61,507 bases of DNA from Pleurotus ostreatus/Saccharomyces cerevisiae fusant (GCA_024196135.1 JAMQCK010000111.1:1-61507), one strand, 5' to 3'; shown: positions 1-9,937, counted from the first letter of the stretch. Notes: a model not told the origin generated them from the sequence alone. Numbers and translations: made by a program.

Positions 1-442
1 GAGTGCCGGCTCGTCTCTTGAAATGTCCCCTCGATCCCCCTTCTCTTCGCACTCTGGCTTGATGATCACTACAGATACCGAGGTGGCATTCTTTGATTGG
101 GCTGAAGATGCCCCTGTCGTAGTCAGCGGGAAACGCGCTCGGCCGCGAAATGCTCGCGCTGCGTCGCGCCGCGCGGGGAGTTCGGATGCATCGGACCGTT
201 TGTTTGTATATGTATTCGTCCAGCCGGCCAAGGCAGGTGAGGGTGGAATTGGGAGAAGTTCTTTGGTTGACAGGTCCTTTACGTAGCGTTGTCCTAAGTC
301 CGTCGCTCTCTCCTTTGTCCCTCTCCCCCTCAGGATTAGCACCCTCGCCTGCCTGGCCGGTTGGGTAGGAGCCTGTCATGGCATCAGCTTCGAGATGCTC
401 TTCAGGGACAAGCTCGTCCGTGTAAAACCATCGTATTTTGGT
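1..442 (-). CDS. Possible partial gene, exon open to the left edge
   Basis: On the minus strand the frame is open from about 442 to base 1, and it starts just after a CTGACAG that could serve as a splice acceptor. The first residues read TKIRWFYTDELVPEEHLEAD, which looks like coding sequence and loosely resembles the WVKVRWFY stretch of BAH domains. The rest is less protein-like and may contain an unseen intron. I could not build a convincing upstream exon: the nearest donor would leave a 30-nt intron, which is too short. Long open antisense frames are common in DNA this GC-rich, so this is a weak call. If real, the gene is divergent from the MFS transporter at 946. Confidence 0.25.
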
Positions 443-445
443 CTG

Positions 446-945
446 TCAGATTGACGCAAAAAGAACCTTCACCTTGCGGCCTGAGATGGTGAGGAGCTGT
501 ACGCTGGCAGGCACCGCTGCTTGACGGGGCTCACGCGAACGCTTCGCTCATTTCTTCACTAGATGTCTCGCTCACTCCGCACAACGATACTCACTGATGA
601 TGCAGAACGTTGCCTCATCCTCCCGGTGGAGCCCATCTTGACCAACAGTTCAGGCCCCGGGGGCACGATGCGTGCGGCAGCGCTCTACCAGCGCGCTGCG
701 CACTGTGGCGGAGACGCCATTATATCCGCCACGCCGTCCCGATAGAAGCAGCGTCCTCTCTATGGTCACCGGAAGCCCCTCCCGACCCGAACTGGGCGCG
801 CCCCGAAGCCACACAAGGGCCCCAGAAGCGAGGATGCGAAGGTTCACGGCATACACGCGTAATTCTTGCCTGCAGCTTGTTTTCTTCGACCTTGACGCGC
901 GCGCTCCGAGCCGCATGCACCCTGAGCGATAGCTTGACATCCACG
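446..945. other. Upstream region of the MFS transporter gene
   Basis: No supportable gene. The short frames here overlap one another on both strands and have no recognisable content. The stretch probably holds the promoter and leader of the transporter that starts at 946. I see no clear TATA box. Confidence 0.4.
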
Positions 946-3687
946 ATGAGTCGGCTGGCACCACTTGAGTCGTCCGTATCGACTGCGCGGGACGCTGCTC
1001 GGAAGGAGACTTTAGACGCGTCAGCGCACGAAAAGGGACCCAGCACAGGCAGCACGTCAGCCGCATCAGTCGACGAGAAACAGGCGAGCGAAGAGCAACC
1101 CTATCCTCGCGGGCGGTGGAAGGCCTGGTCTACCGGTGCGTGTCACTCAAGCTGTACCTCTAGACCGTAAACCTGACATGACATGTATCTCAGTCATGGG
1201 CGCCTTCCTGATCCAATTCTACGTTGTTGGGATTGTATGTGGTGCTTTCCCGGTCCTACGCGGGAAATTCGTCGCTAAATATCGGCACTACTACACAGCT
1301 CACTGGCTTCGGCGTCTTCCAAGAATACTACACGACGGAATGGCTGCCAAGCTACTCAGCTTCAGACGTGAGCTGGATCGGCGGCGTGCAGTACTTGTTC
1401 GAGCTGGGATTGGGACCGGTGGCGGGCAAGCTGTGAGTCTGCGCAATCGCCATGACCCATGTCGAGGTCCACTTAGGCTTCGCGCTGACGGAGGCTCAAC
1501 TGCAGCTACGACGCCGGATACGGACGAGCGTCAACTCTTCTGGGCTCCTTCATCTCGATGTTTAGGTGAGTCTTGATGCCCCAACTATACGCGCAAACTC
1601 GCAGCGCATACTGATGAACATCCCAGCTTCTTCATGCTCTCCCTCGTGGACCGCGATCAGTACTACCAAGTATGTCTACCTTCCCATCCGCACGTCCTCT
1701 TCATCACTTGCCCACACCTGCTTCAAGACTTGCCCATACCTGCTTCACGACTGGCCCGCACGCTTTCTCGTGATTGGCTCATCCTACTTCATGATTGGCC
1801 CATACCTACTTCACCGCTGACCCTCACACCCAGGTCTTCCTCGCCCAAGGCGTGGGCATGGGCCTCGGGCTCATGTTCGTGTTCGGGACGACCATGACGA
1901 TGGTATCGCAGCACTTCAAGTCGCGGAGGGCGCTGGCGATGGTGCGTACAATCGCGTCTTGCATTGCAACTCTTCGTCTCGTCTGCAACATCGAGCCTCC
2001 ATGGTAACTCTTGCTGATCCCTCGCAGGGCATCGTCGCCGCAAGCTCTCCCCTCGGGTCCATCATGTACACTAGTAAGTAATGATCGCGTACACCCCGAC
2101 CTCTACTCGCGACCTCGCAAACTTGCGCCGAACGCGAAATTGGTCGCTTATAACGGCCAGAAACGCGAAGATTTTGCCAACAACGGGGTCTAGGGAAAGG
2201 CTCGATGCTAACATCCACCCCCAGTCCTCCTCAACCACCTCTTCCACGGCCCCACTGGCTTCGCGTGGGGCATGCGCTACGTCGCGTTCGCCACCCTCGG
2301 CTGCTTCATCGCGGGCAATCTACTTTTGCATAGCCCGGTGAAGGATATGAAGCGGAAGGCGAGGGAGAGGAGGTACGCTGCGAAGGAAGAAAAGTCCGCA
2401 TCGTCAGCGCTTGTCACCCAAACCGAGGCCGAGAAAGCGGCCGTGTCCGCCAGCGAGACTGCCCCAAGGGAAAGCGAAGGAACGACCGCGCCGGTCGCTA
2501 ACGGACATTCTATCACTAGCGAAGCACCACTGTGGGACCTACCCTTCGTCCTCACGATGATCAGCGCGCTGCTTTGGTCCCTCGGCGCGACGCCGCCGAA
2601 TTTTTACATGCAGGTGGGTCGATAGACAGTCATTTGGACGTTGTTGCTCGACAGACATTCGACCCGCGGGGCCCTGGGCACGCAACGGCCAACACATCCC
2701 CGGCGCTGTCATCGACTGCACCTTCGTTGTTGGCATCGACTGCACTTTCATCGCTGTCATCGACTGCACTTTCATCACTGTCATCGAATACACTTCCATC
2801 GCCGTCATCGACTACACTTCCATCGCTGTCGCTAACCCCCTCTCTCCAGCTCTACGCCGAGACACACGGCGTCGACCAGCAGCTCTGCTTCTACTCCTTC
2901 GCCATCCTCAGCTTCGCGAGCATCTTCGGGCGCATCGTGCCCGGGTGGATGGCGGACCGGTGGGGCGCGGCGAATGTGTTTATTCCGAGTTTGTTTATGG
3001 TTGGTAAGTGGGTTGTTTTCTTTTCTACCTGGCCGTTTAGGGTATGGATGGGGAGGGGGGGGAAGCAAACCGGCGTTGCTAACAAGCCGGCGTTGCTGAC
3101 AAGCCGGCATTGCTAACAAGCCGGCGTAGCTAACAAACCACGCGTAGCTGCTATTAGCTTCGCGATGTTCGGCTGCGGCCATCCGGCGGGGCTCGTTGTG
3201 TTTGCTGTCGTGTGAGTCCTCCTTTTCTAGAGGAAGTAAGTGTCGTACGCTGACCTCGCATCCCAAGTTTTGGCTACTTCTTCGGGACCGTAATCGCTAT
3301 CTACATGCCCATGGTCGCCTCCATGACCCCACCTGGAACGAATATGGGGTGCGTAGTCCGAATCGCATACCCTGTTGTGCTCTAGCCTGTTGAGAATATC
3401 CTCTGATATCTCTGCAGTCGCCGACTGGGAGTCTCCCTCGTCCCAGTAGGCATTGGATCCTTCGTCGGACCACCGATTTCAGGTGCTATTCTCGGACGCC
3501 ATTACGATTGGTGGAAGACGATCGTCTTTTCTGGAGTGAGTGGATAGCTTTCTCCAAAGATCTTGAGAGAACGAGAGCTGACGGGCATGTTCTATAGGTC
3601 TTGTTGATGGGTGCATGCGCCTTCAATATCGCGGCACTCTTTATTCATCGGCGGCGACAAGTGCACAATAGCCTGACGTATGCGTGA
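946..3687 (+). CDS. MFS transporter, monocarboxylate porter-like
   Basis: Membrane transporter of the major facilitator superfamily, closest in style to fungal monocarboxylate (MCT/SLC16-like) permeases; the substrate cannot be told from sequence. About eleven exons give a hydrophilic N-terminus followed by WSTVMGAFLIQFYVVG, LTGFGVFQEYY, SDVSWIGGVQYLFELGLGPV, FLAQGVGMGLGLMFVFGTT and SSPLGSIMYT. A long charged central loop (about 2340-2520) separates the two six-helix halves. The second half contains ASIFGRIVPGWMADRWG, the usual post-helix loop motif, and ends in a short basic tail at 3685-3687. The start is the ATG at 946, which gives a normal cytosolic N-terminus; the first splice, 1135 to 1194, joins the frame cleanly. 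Three introns (1670-1833, 2614-2849, 3004-3147) are 2-5 times the usual size because they hold tandem repeats. The next gene, an oxidoreductase on the same strand, has no evident functional link. Confidence 0.85.
1706..1820 (+). repeat. Intronic minisatellite 1, about 5 units of 21-23 nt
   Basis: Diverged tandem copies of a unit like ACTTGCCCATACCTGCTTCA inside the transporter intron 1670-1833. The last copy runs into CCGCTGAC and the acceptor CACACCCAG. The unit is pyrimidine-rich on the sense strand, as sequence just upstream of a 3' splice site usually is. Confidence 0.7.
2710..2829 (+). repeat. Intronic minisatellite 2, five 24-nt units
   Basis: Exactly five 24-nt units built on CATCGACTGCACTTTCATCG plus CTGT fill the middle of transporter intron 2614-2849. 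They are followed at once by CGCTAACCCC, a good branch point, and the acceptor CTCTCCAG. Copies differ at a few positions each, so the array is not brand new. Confidence 0.85.
3067..3134 (+). repeat. Intronic minisatellite 3, four 17-nt units
   Basis: Four tandem 17-nt units of the type AAGCCGGCGTTGCTAAC in transporter intron 3004-3147. Three units end in GCTAAC and one in GCTGAC, so every unit carries its own branch-point-like motif. The array ends 13 nt before the acceptor GCGTAG. Confidence 0.85.
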
Positions 3688-4496
3688 CTTCTTCAAGTTG
3701 GACTGCTCAAAATGTAGAATAATGACTTGCGAATAACATACGAATATACCATGTGGCATGGACAATGAGAGACTACTTGGAGGGGGTATGTGGCACTGTG
3801 TGCGGTTATTTGGACCTATGGGCGCTTCGCACACTTACCTTATTTGGATGCCCTTGTTCTCAACGATGATGTTCTGGAGCCTGGCTGATTCCTCACATCG
3901 TGTCGCCGCCTCGTAGGCATCCTCACGACCTCGACCAGGAATCGCCTCTTTGTGAATATTACGCATTTCTCGGAGATTCTTCGAACCTATGTGTGCATTG
4001 AAGTTAGAAACGAGCCGCATTCGCTCGTTCCGTTCGGAATGAGTACACCCAGCGTAAGGATTACGCGAGGGTGTCTACAGGGTCGCATATGAGGTGCGCA
4101 ACAATAACTCTGTCACTACGGACGTGAAGCTCATTCGTCTTCCAGGATAGCGTCCAGCTGTACAGCCAGCCGATCGACCACTGCTATGTCTCGCTCCCTG
4201 GTGGCGACATCCTCCTTCGGCATCTCACCCCTATCCCCTCGCTCATTCCTGCTCAACATGAGAGCCATTTTCGGCCGCGGCCGACGCAGCGACCTTCCCA
4301 GTCACCTCATCCGCTCTGAAGATAGGCTTATCAGGTATCAGCAGACATCAGGCGGGCTTGTGCGGAATATTCGGGCCCTTATCCCCCGGGCTGGCCTCGC
4401 GACATGAGAATCGGGGCGACATAAGAACGAGGGGGCGCGCGTGAGGGCCTTGCGCGACCCTTCACTTACGCCCTACCCTTCACCACGCGAACCTCG
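3688..4496. other. Intergenic, between transporter and oxidoreductase
   Basis: Contains the 3' flank of the transporter and the promoter of the oxidoreductase. The only possible coding signal is the minus-strand exon candidate at 3839-3986. A CT-rich run before the ATG at 4497 fits a fungal core promoter. Confidence 0.4.
3839..3986 (-). CDS. Weak candidate exon of a small minus-strand gene
   Basis: A 148-nt stretch is bounded on the minus strand by CACATAG (acceptor-like) and AAG|GTAAGT (near-perfect donor). One frame is open and reads like an amphipathic helical protein, with REDAYEAATRCEESARLQNI near its middle. I could not find convincing neighbouring exons, and no family is recognised. 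It may be an exon of a small undescribed gene, a remnant, or chance. Confidence 0.25.
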
Positions 4497-6315
4497 ATGT
4501 CCGTGTTGAACTACTTCTTCGGGTCGAAGACCGCGGCGGGGGAGGATGCGAAGCCGGCGACGCCGCAAGTGAGCGGCCTCCCGCTTGCGAAGGGCATGTC
4601 GCTTTCGCAGTGGCTCCAGAACGTGCGATCGAACCCGCTGCTGGACCACCGGACGACAGAGGCGCTTCCGGAGACGGCGGACGTGGTGATCATTGGGGGA
4701 GGGGTGCGTGGTCAATTGGCTTTCGACTGAGTGACAGTGCTGAAGCGAGGGGTTCGCAGATCTCGGGCGCGACAACCGCGTTGGCGTTGCTGCAGAGCCA
4801 GACGCCGCCGAAGAGCATCGTGATGTTGGAGGCGCGCGAGCTGTGCAGCGGCGCGACGGGGAGAAACGCGGGGCATTGCAAGCCCGATCAGGTGCGTGGG
4901 CCCGTGAATTTTGAGCGCATATACTCACCTTCCGTAGTGGCGCGGATTCCTGAAGTACCAGAAGAAGTTCGGGACGGAGCAGGCGCTCAAGGTGCGCCCA
5001 GTCAATCATCACACGCGCATATACTCACTCTTCTTGCAGATTCTGGCGAACGAGCAGGAGACTTGGGAGAATATCGTCGCGTACGTGAAGGAGAACAACG
5101 TCGATTGTGATCTGTGGGTCGGGAAGACGGTGTGTGGCTTGACCATATAATGCGCATATAGCCTGACAATGTGCCAGCTGGACGTCCCCGTAACCGATGA
5201 AGTTGCAGAGGCAACGGCCAAGATCTTCGAGGCCTGCAAGGCGGCGGGTGGGCCAACGGACAAGGTCGAAGTCATTACGGACAAGGCAGAGGCCGTGAAG
5301 GTGCGCATATACCTACCTCTGAGAATCGCCCAGCTGACGCTCTCGTCACAGCGCTCGCGCATCAAGAGCGCCTGCGCCGTCTACGCATGGGACGCGTCCA
5401 CCCTATACCCCTGGAAGCTCGTCGCGCACGTCATCAAGCGCTGCCTCGGCATGGGCCTCAATCTCCAAACCTGGACCCCCGCCCTCTCCGTCACCGCCTC
5501 CCCCACCGCCCTCGGCTCATGGGCCGTCATCACTGAACGCGGCACCATCACCACCCCGACCGTCGTGCACTGCACCAACGCCTACGCGGGTGCGATCCTC
5601 CCCGAGTTCGCCCCCGTCATCCAGCCGCGGCCGCACATGTGCAACCGCGCGGTGCCCCCGCGCGCGTGGTCGGGGAGCGGCGCGCTGCAGAACTCGTACG
5701 GCGTCCTCCTCCCGAACGGCGCGCTGTTCTCGATCAACCCGCGCTGCACGGCGGACGGCGTGGTGCTGTTCGGGGGGAGCAACCCGGGGCAGGGCGAGCT
5801 CGAGAAGTACGTGGACGAGAAGCCGGAAAGGCGGACGTTCGACGGCCTCTCGAACTTCGAGCCGGTGACGAAGCCGGTGAGGGACTTCACGCAGAATGAG
5901 TTCGAGGGGTGGGGGACGGAGTTTGCGCCCGGCGAGGGGTACGATTATTCGTGGAGTGGGATTATCGGAGACGTGAGTGCAGTGTAGCATTTCGTGGGAT
6001 GTGTATGCTGATTGACGTCGCAGACCGCGGACGGTGTGCCATACGTCGGGCCGGTACCGGGGAAGAAGGGTCAGTGGATATGCGCAGGGCACAATGGGCA
6101 CGGCATGGTGAGTTGGTTTTGTCGGTCGCACGAAGATTCGCCACTCATTTCTTCGTGTCTCTCAGGCCCGTGTCTTTACCTGTGGCCCCGCGCTCGCGAA
6201 GCTTATCCAGGGCGCTGAATGGGCCGACATCAATCTGCCTGAAGTGTTCCAGATTACGGAAGAGCGCCTAGCGCGGTTGCAAGCTGGCGAGAAGAACTTC
6301 AAGCACCGTATGTGA
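4497..6315 (+). CDS. FAD-dependent oxidoreductase, DAO family
   Basis: Flavoprotein of the D-amino-acid-oxidase/glycine-oxidase fold family; the substrate is unknown. The FAD dinucleotide-binding motif is split by the first intron: ADVVIIGGG, then ISGATTALALL. It is followed by SGATGRNAGHCKPD, the second FAD contact typical of this family. A long exon (about 5350-5970) carries the substrate-binding half. The C-terminal FAD motif follows as TADGVPYVGPVPGKKGQW and AGHNGHGM. Eight exons in all; the stop is at 6313-6315. The start at 4497 gives a short leader (MSVLNYFFGSK) with no obvious signal peptide, so it is probably cytosolic or peroxisomal, although no C-terminal SKL-type signal is present. 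Four of its introns carry a GCGCATATA motif. Confidence 0.85.
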
Positions 6316-6800
6316 ATAAGCTCATCTCCAGGAACGGCTTGTGTGTATCATTAGATGTACGTGGACGATGCATATCTCATCGCTTGCTTTTCGAACGTCT
6401 ATTGCCATTCGTGCCACGTCTGCTGTCACCGTCCCCGTGCAAGTGCGGTTTTGTTGCTCGGTGAACGATTTGGTGTGGCTTTGTTCGCCATGTACGTATC
6501 AAAAGCTGCTTTAGCATGCCAGTCTATGATGAGGTATGTTTCTTGTCATCCGTTGTAAGCGGTACTCACAACTGGGACATGCAGCGCTCAGCATGAGTAC
6601 GGTTTCGGCGAACAATGAGCCTCTGAAGAGCGATGAACTCAACGGTCGATCACCTTCGTCAGTTACCCCTGCTAGGCTTTGCATCAAGTCAAGATGAAGA
6701 GCCGTTGGTTCGGTCGCAGCCTCCTTCGACATCATAGCAGCCAATGTCTCTATAGCTGCCACCAGTTGGTACGGAACTTGCAAGTATCATTTGCGGTATC

Positions 6801-6830
6801 ACAAAGGTGCCGCCGCGTGGCATTCAAAGG
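6801..6830 (+). promoter_or_regulatory. Box shared with the upstream region of zinc-finger copy B
   Basis: ACAAAGGTGCCGCCGCGTGG followed by CATTCAAAGG. A near-identical box lies at 42364-42390 upstream of the paralogue at 42639, differing by a 3-nt gap and two substitutions. It sits 237 nt before the ATG here and 248 nt before the ATG there. The two promoters are otherwise not obviously alike. The box could be a shared regulatory site or residue of the duplication. Confidence 0.5.
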
Positions 6831-6977
6831 ACAAGGCCCACACGATGCACGTCAAAAATGCCTAATGCGGATGAATAGGTGGCCCTTCGATGTGTATGTT
6901 CGTCAGGGGTTTCATTTGACTCTTTGTCACGCTGCAGGCTAACGTCGGGTGTTTGTTTGTGAGGCCACCGGGATGGG

Positions 6978-6987
6978 TATATATATA
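6978..6987 (+). promoter_or_regulatory. TATA box of zinc-finger copy A
   Basis: TATATATATA, 80 nt upstream of the ATG at 7067 and followed by a CT-rich leader. The position suits a transcription start around 7010-7020. Confidence 0.6.
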
Positions 6988-7066
6988 CGGTCAACCGCAC
7001 CTCGCTATACTTTCACCGTTGCCCACCACCTCCCCACTCCTCATTCAAAGTCCAGATCGTCTACCA

Positions 7067-8336
7067 ATGGCACCGTCTCCGCGCAAGAAGGTTTCAAGGC
7101 CGTCGAAGGTAGCGTCGGCGGTGCGTGCTCATCTGTCCGATACTCCCAACGCTCCTAACGCGCTCCCACAGGTATGGGCCCGCAACAAGCTGGCGATGTT
7201 GCCACTGGATTCCACACCGCCACCCGAGTCTCCCAAGGTCTGCCTCGGTGTCGAGTCTCCTGTCCAGGCTCCCGCCATCCCCTATGGCTCTGTGTCCGAG
7301 CGCGGGCATCTGTCTGCCGCCCCTTCATACGGGGAGTCTGAGCTTGAACTCATCGATCGCTACAAGAAAGGGCCCGCCCCGTTTGGCCGCGGCGGCGAGT
7401 TCTCCCTCGAAGGCCACACTAGTCGCGCGATCGACGACGACGAGAAGACCGAGGCCGATGACGAGGATATTGACGAGGATATCCAAGTCGACCACGCCCA
7501 CGCAGGACTGCGGCGATCCGACCACCCGAATAGGCAGAGTTTCCAGTATGCTGCAAGTGAACCGGACGAAGAGATCAATGTGCCCAAGCTTCTCAAGCAA
7601 CTTGGTGTCAACGACTCGGACGACGCCAGCTCGGACGACGACGAAGATCGAGTCATTCCTCTCACTGAAAGCATTCCACCAGTCGACTGGAACGACGATG
7701 AGCCTTATCGACCCATGGAGGTCGACATCTACGCGGAACTCGACGCCTTCGGCATGGATGCCAATGCGGACGACGAAGGCTACCGACCGGGCGAATATCC
7801 TGTCGCGTCCAACGGAACCTCCCTCTCCTCATAAAACCCACCGAGGCTACCAGCGAACTACTTCACAAGCCTACGCATTCTTCGTGGGCTGCATCCTGCG
7901 AGAACTCCACCCCCACGTACAGGACGCCGCAGCGCACATAGACAGCCTCCCCCACGAACGAGCAACCACTGGTGCCCAACTGGTCATATGCCACTGCAAG
8001 GTCCCCGGCTGCGAGGCCCACGTACCCATTCCTAATTGGCGGTTGCACGCGTACATGCACTGCCCGGTCGTGCACTACGACACCATTATCATGACTTACC
8101 CCTGCGACGGCGACGTTGTCGACCATGTCCAGTGCATCTGCCTCGCCTGCAGTCGGCCATTCTCTGGCACGGACGTTCTTCGCCGCCATACGAAAAAAGG
8201 TACTCAATGCCACAGGGTGCACAGGAAGCGCCGACGGGCAGCAGGCTTGGAGAAGGACTATTGGCTCTCGTTGATGACCCCATTGCAAGTGAACAACGCC
8301 GCCCATGCCACCGAGTCTCTCGAAGCTTCATGTTGA
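7067..8336 (+). CDS. Zinc-finger family copy A, probably frameshifted
   Basis: One of three paralogues in this window (others at 42639 and 58332). A short basic leader exon (MAPSPRKKVSRPSK) is joined across an intron of about 51 nt to ARNKLAMLPLDSTPPPE, which matches RIKLGMLPLSSTPPPTE in copy C. A strongly acidic stretch (DDDEKTEADDEDIDEDI) follows. That frame stops at 7834. The C-terminal half lies in the next frame (to 8336) and holds two zinc-binding units, C-x4-C-x12-H-x4-H (CKVPGC ... WRLHAYMH) and CLAC-x11-H-x6-C. In copies B and C both halves are one frame, so copy A has either a frameshift between about 7740 and 7834 or an unrecognised splice there. Likely nuclear; DNA or protein binding is inferred only. 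Confidence 0.6.
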
Positions 8337-8794
8337 CCGCCCGGCGTCCCTTCCTCCACTATCAAGCATCAATCTTTCTAGTCCCATCCTGATTACTTTG
8401 ATCGTTCTATATGTTTTCATTTCTCCTTGACTAGACTGGTTATGTACTTTACACGTTAGCCACTGCTGATCTAATTCCATGCTGTCTCGTGCCAAATATG
8501 CCAAAGCTGTGCACTGAGTCCCTTCTCGAGTCTGCCATAACAGATCCGCTCCGCCACTGCGTCGCTCACTTAGAACTCAACTTTAGTAAAGCGCGAGATG
8601 CGACTCTAATTTTACATGTTGTGTGATCTACTACATTTACATAAGGCATCGGGCACGTATATCAGGTAATCACCAAATAGAATAGTATAGCACGGTTTCG
8701 TTCTCCTCAATTAGCAGAGCTGCCTTTACAAGATTGATAGACGTCTATTCCTATAAAATCAGCACGACGCTCAGTACGAAGGAGCCTTGCAACA
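8337..8794. other. Convergent 3' region
   Basis: AT-richer spacer between the ends of copy A and the phosphotransferase-like gene. I see only 3' flank sequence. Confidence 0.5.
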
Positions 8795-9937
8795 TCAGTA
8801 AGACGGAGCCTTCTTCAACGCCTCCACCGTCTCCTCAATCATCTTCATTGCCCACTCCTCATCCTGCTTGTCCCGCCTCTTCGCCGTCAGCGCGAGCAGC
8901 GCGAAGAATAGCGTGTACCACATCCGCTTCGTCCGCTGCCGCGGGAACACGATCAGCGCCTCCTTGTACCCCTCCATAAACGCCTCCCCGGGCCCCGGCG
9001 GCAGGAATATCCCCTCCAGCAGCGGGTCCCCGTACACGGAATGCGAGAGCGCGAGCGCGGGCGGGATGACGATCGGCACGTCCAGATCCCCATCCCCGGA
9101 CGCGTTCTCCTCGACGTAGATGAAATCGGGCGACGCGGTGAGCGTGACGAGCGCGGGCACGTCCGCGTCGTCGAAGAGGTAAAAGCCGATCGCGCGCGAT
9201 AGGCAGGCGCGGATGTCCGCGAGCGGGATCGCGGCCGCGTGCGCGGGCGGCAGGTGCTGCAGGAGGTCCTCGAGCAGGCCGGTGAAGGTCTCCTGCCAGC
9301 TGTACGCCGTGTCCGAGGGCGCGGTGCTGAGCGCGCTGGCGAGCACGCTGGATCCCGAGAGCAGGCCTGGCACGGAAGGCGCGACTGGTGCGGTCTCGGC
9401 GGGGATGCCGAACCAGTCGTTCTGCACGTTCTGGTGCAGCTGAGCGAAGGCCTGACCGAGCTTGAGGTCGACGAGTGTGCGCTGCTTTGCATCTAGTGAT
9501 GCGCAAGATAGTGGTACTGGCTTTCGGATTGGTTGTGGCGCGGTGAGCATGTAGCGATGATTGGCGCAGGTGCCGAGAGCGATGTCTGGGACAGGCATGG
9601 AGGTATTCGTGCGAATGCGCTCGGAGAGGTGCGCAATAAGCTCGAAGGTATGCGGAGGTATACCAGGTGCGGGTTCAGCATCTGGAGTAGGAGCAGCGCT
9701 GGACCCGGCTTCCGAGTCAGACGCTGGGGGAGTAGTACCAGCATCAGACAGAGACACCGTCAGGAAGGATGTGGATGGAGGATCGAGGGAAAGAATATAC
9801 GTGGTGTATCCGTTCCTGATCTTCGGTCTGACTGTCTCGAACGCCGTGACAGTATGGCCGGGATGATGTTCACGAACTACTTCCTTGAAGTGTTCGATTC
9901 CAAGAGGTCCGTTGGCTTGAAGTGAAGATTCGGCCAT
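8795..9937 (-). CDS. Aminoglycoside-phosphotransferase-like protein, probable pseudokinase
   Basis: A single-exon 380-residue protein with the outline of fungal APH/choline-kinase-like proteins. The N-lobe is followed by a helix reading LKLGQAFAQLH and later by YGDPLLEG, which corresponds to the conserved WGDPLxE of the family. The segment that should hold the catalytic HxDxxxxN loop (around residues 270-290) reads PALVTLTASPDFIYVEEN, with no His or Asp at the expected places. The position of the metal-binding Asp reads IVIPPALAL, with Pro instead of Asp. I infer that it cannot phosphorylate by the normal mechanism. The open frame is intact and of family length, so it is kept as a protein rather than a decayed gene. 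The family match is by motif only. Confidence 0.6.
   Translation of the reverse strand: MAESSLQANGPLGIEHFKEVVREHHPGHTVTAFETVRPKIRNGYTTYILSLDPPSTSFLTVSLSDAGTTPPASDSEAGSSAAPTPDAEPAPGIPPHTFELIAHLSERIRTNTSMPVPDIALGTCANHRYMLTAPQPIRKPVPLSCASLDAKQRTLVDLKLGQAFAQLHQNVQNDWFGIPAETAPVAPSVPGLLSGSSVLASALSTAPSDTAYSWQETFTGLLEDLLQHLPPAHAAAIPLADIRACLSRAIGFYLFDDADVPALVTLTASPDFIYVEENASGDGDLDVPIVIPPALALSHSVYGDPLLEGIFLPPGPGEAFMEGYKEALIVFPRQRTKRMWYTLFFALLALTAKRRDKQDEEWAMKMIEETVEALKKAPSY

Larger units (their letters stand above)
6316..7066. other. Intergenic region with promoter of zinc-finger copy A
   Basis: No gene supported. It holds the conserved upstream box at 6801-6830 and the TATA box at 6978-6987, both listed separately. 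The small frames here lack splice context or recognisable content. Confidence 0.4.

Noticed and set aside
1706..3134. Transporter arrays as a CRISPR-like or coding repeat
   Set aside because: Repeat units abut without unique spacers, and each array lies between good splice sites that keep the protein in frame.
946..6315. Transporter plus oxidoreductase as a small metabolic cluster
   Set aside because: The two genes are neighbours on one strand, but there is no core biosynthetic enzyme or regulator with them, and each family is common. Adjacency alone is not enough.
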